DNA from: Symsagittifera roscoffensis | Lineage: Eukaryota; Xenacoelomorpha; Acoela; Convolutidae | Direction of reading: 5' to 3' | Assembly (NCBI RefSeq): GCF_963678635.1 | Contig: NC_087065.1 | Span: 19,111,623 to 19,171,622 of the forward strand | Length of the DNA stretch: 60,000 nt | Shown here: positions 21,637 through 30,941 of the stretch, piece after piece | How the letters are laid out: each line of letters begins with the position of its first letter | How positions within the stretch are numbered: position 1 is the stretch's first letter | The notes under the pieces: generated by a model | Databases searched by the model: none | Told to the model about the DNA's origin: nothing | The model's input: the letters and a program-made list of their open reading frames with translations, nothing else | Made by a program: the position numbers and the translations under genes

Positions 21637-22250
21637 TCACACTAACTGATTATCGGTCGTAAGATTTGAAAACTAGCACAATATGATGTTATCAGTCAAT
21701 TTAAAAGATAGTGTACTCACTACCCAATCAAGCACAGTTTATGTTGATTTAAAATCAAAAACAAAAAAAATATATAATGACAGAATATGAATGCCTCTAT
21801 GAAAAAAACGTATGTGTAATGTACTTTTAGTCGGTCGCAGTACAATAGTCGAACTTGTCTTTTAAAGAAAAAGCTTTCCCTGCTCGGTGCTGCACCAAAC
21901 AGACAGAACTTTGAAGGCAGTAATTTTCTCAAGTGGGCGTCTATTGCACCCACCGAGTACTGTGTTACCTATCTGCCTTCGGACTGCCCGAGCTAGACCT
22001 ACTAAAATCCTCAGTGCAGTCACTTTTCACAAAAACGTATTATGTTACAGTCCACACCAATGAATCACGCTCTTTTTAGTTTAGACTTAGTGTCGCGAAT
22101 ATCCGAGTTCGGACCTGTTTTGTTTTGGTCTGGTTCTTATTGAAAGGCAAGTTACCAGTTCAGTCACTGATTCCTAGCCTGTCCGCTATTAACCTAATAC
22201 CTCTCATTTTAGTCTTTCTTCCGTCTACCTAAGTCCTTTAATAAAATAAT

Positions 22251-22460
22251 ACCCCTCCGGATTGGCACAAATAGGACCCTTCCGGAATAACAAAATTTAG
22301 ACCCCTCCGGATTCGGACCCCTCTGAGTTAGTTAATATAAGACCCCTCCGGATTTGGACCCCTCCGAATGAGCAACTATAAGACCCCTCCGGATTCGGAC
22401 CCCTCCTAGTTTGAAAAAAATTTTTTTTGACCCCTCCGGATTGGGAGCCCTCCTTTTGTA
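22251..22460. repeat. Array of nine ACCCCTCCGGATT-type units in the central LTR
   Basis: Nine units of the form ACCC(C/T)TCCGGATT or a degenerate version alternate with 10-25 nt of AT-rich spacer. Further single units lie at about 22500, 22575, 23144, 23618, 23853, 23880 and 24891. On the transcribed strand the unit reads AATCCGGAGGGGT or AATCCGGAAGGGT. The right-hand LTR has a shorter array at 44917-45040. It could be a protein-binding array; this is inference. Confidence 0.75.
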
Positions 22461-24624
22461 GAAGTAGCTTTTCGGAGGTCTCCTTCTTTCAACCTATACC
22501 CCTCCGGGTACGTTTTCCGATGCTATTTTGCTTTTTAGATTAACTAGGAAGGGTATGTAATGCTTTCCTAGATCCTTCCGGATTGAAGTTAAGCCTCTTA
22601 TTTGACAATTCACGCTAACGGTGAAGGGTCTTATCGCTCGCCTAACTTCGGCTCGATTAAAGTTTTGCTGCGCCTTTAGCCTTCCCTTTTCGTCTAAAAC
22701 AGCCTAAAGTTACTTTATTCAACCGCTATTACCTTTTGGTAGGGGTATAAGGGCTTTTCTAAAAGAAATTTATAAAACGTGAAGGGTCTACCCTCCCAAA
22801 TTGGTGAATTTGCTAAAAACAATCTCAAAAAATTTTCACGCTTTTTTTTCCGAAAAACTTCTGTCCCTATCAGTAAGCTCAGCTAATTCTTGATCTATTG
22901 GTACCAAGATCAACTGGATATGCCCAGTAGTTCCAAAGTTATTAACCAAAACGTCTTTTTTCTAAAGTCAAGAAATTTCTCTCTTATAGGTTCCGCCTAA
23001 CTTCTTCCGCAAATCTGGTCCTTTCGACCTAAAAAATATTGATCCGAGCTCAGAAGGCCTATACTCTTTTAGTTCAATGCAAAAGACTCGATCTAAAACG
23101 CTTTAGTTGAAAAAATTTGCGAAAAACTATGCTGCCCTGTACCCCTCCGGATTGATGAATCCACCAAATCAAACACGTTAAGTTCGATTTCTCTGTAACC
23201 CGGAAGGCTTTCGGGTAGCGGGTTTTAAAACTTGTAGATTCACTAGTGGACGTTGTGCGAACAACTATTTTTACTGTTCTAACTCAAAAATTTCAAAAAA
23301 ATTTTCTGAATTTATAGTGTTTCGTTTTCTCAAAAATCACGAAATTTCGGTTTTCGGTATCAAAATAGTTCCAACCACCTTCGAACTAAACTTAACCGGT
23401 TCTATCTATTATGGTAGTGCAGTTACGATATAACACACTACTTTAGCGCTTTTTTCCGTTTCAAAAAATATCGATATCTCAAAAATCGCGACTTGTGGGG
23501 GGATCAAAATATCGCTATTTTGACCTTAAAAACCGGTCTGCTTTCTGTGTTTTTCACTGAAAAACGGTATAAGAGTATTAATATAGGCTATATTAGTAAT
23601 AATATTAGTAATACTATGCCCCTCCGGGTTTGTTTAATATCCGAATTAAGGTGCTTAACTCGGATATTCGCAGTTCGGTGAAGGGTCACTACAGTGAAGC
23701 ACTGTCGAGCCCCCCACAGATTAATATCTTACTTTTTGTACCAAAAGGGATACAAAACTTGTTAACGATACCCAACAGTCGATTGTTGTTGTCGTTGAGC
23801 CCCTTCTTGTTGCTCCTTGTACTGCTTGCCGGATCAGTCTTCTCCCAAGACCCTTCCGAATTGAGCGCAAATCAGCTGACCCTTCCGGATTGAGCGCAAT
23901 TTATCATTAACGTGCTTAAATGCTCAAATAACCCTACAGTACAAGCCTCACAAACGGGCTACAAAACTGATTGTAACAATCCTGACTGATATAAATGCCT
24001 GTAACAACAATATATCTATCAACAACAAACGGGAGGGTCGGATCACATCTTGTCTGGGGGGATGATTTCTACTGATTTCTTACTTTTTTTTACTGTTTTT
24101 GGTTTTTTCGGTTAATTTTTTTATGTTTTTTTCTTTTCTTGGGTACTATACTACTCTTTGTTTGATTTTATAAAAATATATTTTTAAGTGTTTTTGGTCA
24201 CAAACCTCTCAGGGAACGAGGGAATGGCCGATCCCCCACCCTTCCTGATTCGTGAATTTTCGGTCTTAACTAGGTTAAAAAGCTATTCAGGGTAATCCGG
24301 AAGGCTTCCGCGTTCCGAACTACCCTTCCGCCCCGGCGGTTTAGGCCTATTAAGGGCGTTAATGTGAGCATCCATGATGTTAAAAAAGAAAACACCCAGG
24401 AGCGCCATAAAAACATCTATGTAACATTCGCCCGGAAGATACATATCGACGGAAAATAAAACTAAGTCCTAAGACGAATGGCTGACGTCTAAACAGAGCT
24501 TTATATGCTTTTCACCGTCTCTACCAAGCCAGTACTTTCGGTGGTCTTTTCTAACATCGGGTCGACAAAAAACGTTACTGCTTTCGGCTTCGGTCAAAAC
24601 ACTCAAATTAACTTAATTACATGC

Positions 24625-24840
24625 AGAAATAGTGAGCTCATGGCTGGGTTTCAGCATCCCCAGACCACGAGGTCACTCCTAAAAACAGGGCTACTACTAC
24701 TTATTGAATTATTATTGTTTTTGTTCAGTAGATAAAAATCATCATCTCCATCGAAGATGGATCAACCCTTTCCCCCAACTCCTAGCTTCTCATCCTTATC
24801 AAAATGAATCCAGTTGTTAATTAAATTCAATTCAGGACAT
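24625..24840. repeat. 216-bp block shared with host flank (central LTR copy)
   Basis: Runs from agaaatagtgagctc to ttcaggacat. It is the same as 47421-47635 in the other LTR and 48255-48469 outside the element. It contains a long imperfect hairpin (GTGAGCTCATGG with CCACGAGGTCAC around an inner CTGGG/CCCAG) and a small CCATC-TTC-GATGG hairpin. Confidence 0.8.
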
Positions 24841-24963
24841 GACAGGAAGCTAAAAGTTCATATAAAGTAATCAAAGTTTCAGTCCCGAAACCCTTCCGGA
24901 TTCTTAAATCCACTGAATCAAGCACGTTAAACTTGACTTCTCCGTAACCCGGAAGGCTGTCTT

Positions 24964-25261
24964 CCACCCTTCACCGTTGTTCTGAACGGCCTTGCAAATA
25001 TTGTAGCGACACAATAGTTGCAACTCGGAACGTTCTCTGTTAACTCCGTGATTCGTTGTCGTTTTTCAATCACAATTTCCGTTCTTCTCGCAATCGCTAC
25101 TAATGTTGTTTCCCACCTTTCACCGTTGTTCACAACGGCCTTGCAACTATTGTAGCGACACAATAGTTGCAACTCGGAGCGGTCTCTGCTACTTCAGCAA
25201 TTCGTTGTTGTTTCTCAATCACATTCTCCGTTGTTAACGCTATCGCAACAATGTTTTCTGC
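24964..25261. repeat. 149-bp tandem duplication in the central LTR with conserved hairpins
   Basis: Units start at 24964 and 25113; the right-hand LTR has one copy only (about 47749-47900). Each unit contains an inverted repeat, GCAACTATTGT-agcgac-ACAATAGTTGC in its best form (25143-25170), with 11-bp arms and a 6-nt loop. In the first unit (24994-25021) one arm base is changed. Confidence 0.8.
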
Positions 25262-25471
25262 CAAAATGGCTGTTTCTGACGTTTCTAAGAAATATGACGT
25301 TATACTTCGAATTTTTAAAATTTCAAAATACCAGAATATTTTGACCTTCACCGTTTGACTAATCGTCCCAAAACGTCGTTAATCGCTTAAAACCGTCAAT
25401 TCGGAAGGTTCGCTGCTAAATTTCCGAATCTGCTGAATCTGCATTTTGGTCCATTCTGGTCGAATGTCACA

Positions 25472-25490
25472 TACTCCCCGGACAGTCCGG
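25472..25490 (-). other. Polypurine tract of element A
   Basis: Directly upstream of the 3' LTR on the minus strand the sequence is TGTCCGGGGAGTA followed by TGTGAC at the LTR start. A G-rich purine run touching the LTR is where plus-strand DNA priming occurs in LTR retroelements. The 11-mer TGTCCGGGGAG (25474-25484) recurs seven times inside pol copies. Confidence 0.6.
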
Positions 25491-26328
25491 TCAAGGTCCT
25501 CATTGAATCTCGCAATGTTCGTAAAATAGGTACAGTGTCATCGAACAGAATTTACAAAATGCACGAAATTACTTTTATCCACGTCATATCGACTCACTGC
25601 AGAATATAAATGGCATCATACTACATCACTATAGCCTTCAAAATTTTCATTAATCTGCACATTGAGGATATGACCTAAGATAAAAACATCTTTTCCGACT
25701 TCCAATGTAAAATATCCTGATTAAAAACTTTTTCTCCTAGATTTAAAAGGTGTTGGTTTGCAGGACAGTCCTGCCAACCAACAAGCTAAAATTATCCTAA
25801 TATGCTTCTTCCCTTCGGAAATCTTGCTTGTTATTGTCCTGAATATTAAAACTAAGAAACTCTGTGGTTAGAAAGAACAATGAAACAATCTCCCTCTTCG
25901 AGAAATTACCCAAGCCTTTCATGTCACCCCAAAGTGATCAGTTCTCCTAGCTGATTAAAAACAGTCATGCAGGCTGGAATATTTAAATATACTCTTTCAC
26001 TCAAGCCTTTCTAAATAAATAGTAAGTAAGTGTCTCTAAAGCCACCTAACTAAAATCCAAATGCAAATTTATAAATGCAACAATTTCAAAATTCAACTAA
26101 ATGTTTCAGTTTTAAATTACAAATTGGTTGTTTAGTTTCTCACTTGAGTTTTTTCACATATATAAAACAATTCTGAGTTTTAACTTCTCCTTCTTCGTCA
26201 CTCCTTTGTTTTCTTCTTTTTTTCATCGTTTAGAAGTTCTAAAACTTCTAAATTCTTCTAATTTCGTCTCTTTTTGCATCTCGTTTTTCGGCCGTTCGTC
26301 AATGTTCCATCTCTTCCTCCTGTGATAC
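25491..26328 (-). other. Non-coding 3' region of element A
   Basis: About 840 bp of AT-rich sequence between the ORF-C stop and the polypurine tract. Nothing was recognised in it. There is no second copy in the window for comparison, because element B is truncated before this point. Confidence 0.5.
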
Positions 26329-26964
26329 TTACTCTGCACTTTCAGTTTCTGTGTCTTGCAACACATCATTAGCTATCCTGACGCTGTTGGAAGCAGTCCT
26401 CCAACACTTCTGCTCTTCTACCCTCTGTTTGCAACAAGGTAGGGGATCCACGTTCGATGCTCTGTTCCTGCAGAAGCTGTTGTGGAGACACAACGTCACA
26501 TTTCTCTCCAAATCTTCCTTCAACATCTCTGCCTTTTCCTTTCCACTACGTTCACTTGTCCTGGAAATTCTTTTCACAGCGGTGGTCACTGCATTTCGAT
26601 GAGTCACGAGAGCTCGCTTGAAAGCTCCTGCTCCGATGTCCAGCTGATATTCACTGTATACTCTGCCGTGCTTCGACATATGCTTTTTAGCATATTCGTA
26701 CAACCATGCAGTCATGTTAGCTCTGAACCATGGCATCAATCGTTTTCTTGCCCATATCTTCTTCACTTCCATCGGAATGTTTAGAATCTTGCACATTGTC
26801 TCAAAAGGATCTATATCTTTCAGACAACCCAATTTCCGCAACTGTTCTCTCGTCGGTGCCTCCTGTCTATTGTTTTCTTTCACATGAGCTTCCAGCCATC
26901 GTATCGCCATCATAACTCCCACTATCACTATTGTTATGGACTGTGATGAGTCTGGTAAACCCAT
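26329..26964 (-). CDS. ORF-C of element A (unrecognised, about 211 codons)
   Basis: The first ATG in the open frame is at 26964. The frame is open a little further upstream and overlaps the end of ORF-B in another frame (to 27036), so it could also be reached by a frameshift. The N terminus has a hydrophobic stretch, SITIVIVGVMMAIRW, that could be a membrane anchor or buried strand. The rest is basic and helical with several Cys near the C terminus (CLHNSFCRN, CCKQRVEEQKC). No family is recognised. It is the last ORF before the 3' end. Confidence 0.5.
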   Translation of the reverse strand: MGLPDSSQSITIVIVGVMMAIRWLEAHVKENNRQEAPTREQLRKLGCLKDIDPFETMCKILNIPMEVKKIWARKRLMPWFRANMTAWLYEYAKKHMSKHGRVYSEYQLDIGAGAFKRALVTHRNAVTTAVKRISRTSERSGKEKAEMLKEDLERNVTLCLHNSFCRNRASNVDPLPCCKQRVEEQKCWRTASNSVRIANDVLQDTETESAE

Positions 26965-27004
26965 GGAGAGCAGCTCTCCAGAGTCCCAAATCAACACCAG
27001 ATTA

Positions 27005-30000
27005 CTACGCTTGGGATACCACCAGGTCTGCAGCAAGCAGTGGCAGGGAAGCTTCCAGTAACGGTTCCACTCCCATCATCACTCGGTGGACTTCATCATT
27101 CTCGTCTACTGTATTGTAATCTGTAACAGTTGATCCTCTCCGTTTCTGTCTCTCAAAGTCACTGAAGTTCCCGCTCACGTATCCTATGAACTTCCTTCCC
27201 AGTATCAATTCCAACTCCTCCTTGGTTCTTACTGGAACTGCTGAGAACATCTCACATAGCAACTCGTAAGATTTTTCGGACATTCTCGTTAGTCTCACAC
27301 ACTTTGGCCTTGAGAAGGCTTGATCCACGATCGTTCTCGTACTCTTTACATCCACAGCTACGAAATGTACCGGGTATCTGCTCTTGCACATTGGAGCCAA
27401 TGTCGGACCCACCAAATATCGTGCTCCTGATGGTCTACAATAAGTCTCACTGTGTCTGATGTTCATTTCCGCCTCGATCGCTTCCCTCCATTTTCCTATG
27501 TGTTTCTGCTCGGTTTGCAGAACTCCTGGAAATACTTCTACACTGATGGCAGTGACCATCTCATGTCTCTGTTCTAGATTCAATAGTGACTCTAAAGAAC
27601 TAAACATGCTGTAGAATCCTAGTGCAGTCACTAGATTCACCTCTGTTCCTCCATGACAATCCGCTATCAGTTCCGTTTCCGTTCTTGCTTTCATCACGAC
27701 ATTCACAAACAATATCGTCAATTGCTTGTGTCGTCTCTCTAGGGTCTTCACACAGTCCAGACCTCCACAAACCCGACCTTCCAGTCCACAGACTTCTGCC
27801 AGACAGCTACCAGGTTTGACCCAGTCTTCTGGTCCCCAGCCAGGCAACTCCACTTTATCTTCTCCGTTGCTCCTAGAGGCCGTTATCATCACATTATATG
27901 TGATGTTAAGGTCACGCAGGTTACAGTCTGCAATCAGCTCTCTCAGCACGTCTTGTGTCACCCGTAATATCGAGTCAGCGTTGGGACTAGGACACCATGA
28001 TGGCCTCATCAATTCCCACACTGCCATCAAGCTCGTTCTCAGTAATTCAGCTGAGAATCCCAACCCGAACTCCACTCTTTTGTCGAATTTTGGTACGGAT
28101 GGTGCAGTCACCTCTTCTTCCAAGACCAGTCCCAATTTGGTCTGTGGATTATTAGCGCTCTTAATTGTTACAATTCTCGACGTCCAGAATCTTAGTAACA
28201 CTGCCTGCTCGTAATCGAAGAAGCAATCGCGTATGTCTTCACTCAGGAAAGGGTTGTACGCTATCCCTAAGATTCCGGATACGTAGCTGTACGACTTCTT
28301 CTTGATCGGTCCACTGGATTTCGGCAGTGCCCCCATAGATTCTTTAGTGAGTCTCAGCTCCTTGTTTGAGAATCTCCTGATTTCGTCTATCTTTCTCATG
28401 GGCTCTAACTCCTCGGGTTCCTTCATATTCACCCTCATCGGTTTGCTTTGCTGCATATCTAGCAGTGCTAGCAAGAGTAAGGCTTTCGCTCGCTCATCGC
28501 CTTCCCTCAGCATCTTAACACAAGTGTTCAATGCAGAAACTGAAATCTGCTCCATCATGAATCGAATGAAACAGAGAGCGTCTCTCCGCTTCGCACACGC
28601 TACTGCTGCTCCCTCTTGGACTATCAGATCCCTCAGGTTCGTCATAAGGAAAACCTTCTCTTCTTTTGACCTCTTCATTTCTTCTGAATCATATTCTTCG
28701 CGAGTCAGTCCCATCATGCACCAGGCAAACCTCAGTTGTAACTCTGTTCTTACGTAAGGTACTGCCAGGAGAGCGTGTATTCTTGGCGCAGTCCTCATCT
28801 CTTCTTCGAAGTACCATAACACCACTGCTTTCCATGGAAGGCTCACTAACTGCTCCATCATTTCTTCCTGTATCTCAGACGACGCTAAAGTCCCGTGCGC
28901 CTTCTGCTTGATGGTGGTGCCTTGCAACATTGTCTCCAGATAACCCTCCATGGCACTCTTGTCTTCCAGAGCCATCACATACCCTCTAGCCGAGTTTCGG
29001 TACTCCAACATTTCCATGTATCCAGCGGCGGGTTCATCTATCGACACCGCCTCCGAAACTGTCAGTCGGTTTTATTCCTTGGTACTAGTTGTCCTGCGAC
29101 ATTTCCCTTTCCGTGATTCATGGGAGATGGCTTAAAGACTTTCATTGTGCTCTCTCCACATTGGCTGAGTATTTCCATTTCTAAGGTTGCTCCAGTTAGA
29201 GTGCGGTCACTCCTGTTGGATTTATAACCTGTTGACTTTATTCCCGCCATGAGAATGGGTAGCACCATCGCTATATCAGTCAACATTTTATCTGTGCCAG
29301 GCAATTGATAATCACCTTGTCCCAAATCCATGACCTCTTCGACTCGTTTCCTTTTGGCTGAATTGACAGATTTCATCGATATCTCCGAGTCCACCTTCGT
29401 CTTTCCTACTCTCCTCGGCATCACTCTGCTGCCTAACTTCATTTTCATCGCGTTGGTCTTATCAATCACCAATTTCGATCGCATCGTTCCTCTCCTGGTT
29501 CTTGACAGATACACCACCTCTCCGTTATCGTCCTGCGGTGTCATCTTGATGGGAGAATTTGCTTCACTTTCATCAGTAGTTGAGTCAATCAACAACTCAC
29601 TCAATCTCCCTTCACACTCATCAAGCTTTTCAAGGACTTCCCGCATCAAGGGTCGGTTGAGACCTGTTTTCAGAATGGACTGGGTCCCATAGCTCTGAAC
29701 CACTACCAGACTTCTTCCATGAACGCCACTCTGTCCAATCTGCATCCCGTCCTACTTTCATGGTCTCGGTGATGTACTTCCCATTCTTCTTCGGGCAACG
29801 TTCCCAAGAAAGGTACTCTGGCTGAGCCCCCTATCCTTCTTCTTCTAGGCGATTCCATGAGGATTCTTTGTTCGTTATTTCTCTTATTGCCAGGAGAGCT
29901 GCTCTCCGGCAAATTCCGTTACATTTCCATAAAGGCTGACGGAGGCTCTAGTGTCGAAATGCCTTCATCCGCTGACTCAGTCGTCTCTAACGTATCCGCG

Positions 30001-30914
30001 TTGTTCTCAAGATCACTGAAGATATTGAAATCCAGGCTGGATACTCCTCCTGTCGATGCCCTGTCGTCTTCCCCACGAGCTTGACTTGCATCTTGTTGCA
30101 TGGGTTCCTCGGTTTGACGGCTTCCTCCCTGTCCGTAATCTCCTTCTGAAATATCTTTCTTTGAGCTCGAGGGTCCTTGTTCATCATTGTCGGTTCCTTC
30201 CGGAAACTTCGGTATGATCAATGTACCGGCCGATCTATCTTCCTCTTCTCCATGGACCACTTTGATTTCCTCGCAGCCGAAGGGTGCTAGGAAGGTTCTC
30301 GTTCGCAGCGTTCCTACTACCGTCAACTCCGGTTTCACACTAGTCAGGATCAAGGAGGCCTCAGGCAGTTCGGTCCTGCCTCTCATCTTCATAGGCGCTA
30401 AGCCTAATCCTGCCCATTCCTCATCAAATCTTCCAGGCTTGGGAGTCGCGGCGTTGCTTATTCGCCTTCTCGTCCTTTGATCCGTATAGGCAAATCGTGT
30501 GTACTGTAACACAGCGGCATTTCTTCCCACAAAGTATGTATCCATCGTTGCTACGAAATTCCCTATTCTCCTTTCATTGGTTTCGAATGCTCTCAACCTA
30601 GGAGTTGGTACCACGGAGACTGCTCCGAGCAACATCCTTCTTATCAGAGGGAATTCAGGGGTTGCCTCCGGCAGCTTCTCGTAATCACCCCAGTCTTTCG
30701 TCTCATCTCTCACTTTATGATATGCTGCAGTGAGACGAGGCACTCTGGTTATCGCACCATTCGTTTTATCATAGGGTCTCAGATTCCAAAGCCTCGGAAA
30801 CACTTCGATGTGTCCTCTTTCTACTTCTCCCTTGCGATCACGGAAATGATCGTCAAAATTGATGACTGTCATCTCTGGCTCTGATATTTTTGCAAATAAC
30901 AGATCTTCACTCAT
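27005..30914 (-). pseudogene. ORF-B of element A (unrecognised, about 1300 codons, two breaks)
   Basis: Starts at the ATG at 30914, 28 nt after the ORF-A stop. Open pieces are 29919-30926, 29062-29745 and 27005-29047. The breaks are an AAA-to-TAA change at 29919 (element B reads Lys), indels near 29703-29745, and one at 29047-29062. Layout: a globular N third, an acidic Ser-rich disordered middle, a basic patch PRRRRIGG, then two helical or mixed regions ending LLAADLVVSQA. No catalytic motif, zinc site, signal peptide or clear membrane helix stands out. Its size and retention in both elements suggest a real structural or accessory product of the element. Confidence 0.6.
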
Positions 30915-30941
30915 GAGCTCCCGCAATGTGTGCTGCTCACA

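Larger units (their letters stand above)
1..25471 (-). mobile_element. Element B: second copy in tandem, sharing the central LTR, internally duplicated
   Basis: Leftward of the LTR at 21600-25471 the same gene order repeats: acidic ORF, Gag, protease, RT, RNase H, integrase, macrodomain, ORF-A, then ORF-B cut off at about 4602. The single LTR therefore acts as 3' LTR of element A and 5' LTR of element B. Such LTR-internal-LTR-internal tandems are expected from recombination between LTRs or from segmental duplication. From 4601 leftward the sequence jumps back to the integrase-macrodomain linker and repeats ORF-A, so the expected rest of ORF-B, ORF-C and the distal LTR are not in the window. 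Confidence 0.8.
21600..25471 (-). repeat. Central LTR: 3' LTR of element A and 5' LTR of element B
   Basis: About 3872 bp, alignable end to end with 44269-48130. On the minus strand it starts TGTGACATTC at 25471 and ends ATAACATACA at 21600, giving TGT...ACA termini. It is very AT-rich apart from many copies of an ACCCCTCCGGATT motif. No long ORF is convincing. It carries a local 149-bp duplication, strong hairpins and a 216-bp block that also occurs outside the LTR at 48255. A minus-strand AATAAA at 21631-21636 near its 3' end could direct polyadenylation. Confidence 0.85.

Noticed and set aside
22251-22460. CRISPR-like array (short repeat with spacers)
   Set aside because: Units are 13 nt and degenerate, spacers are short and AT-rich, the context is a eukaryotic LTR, and no cas genes are present.
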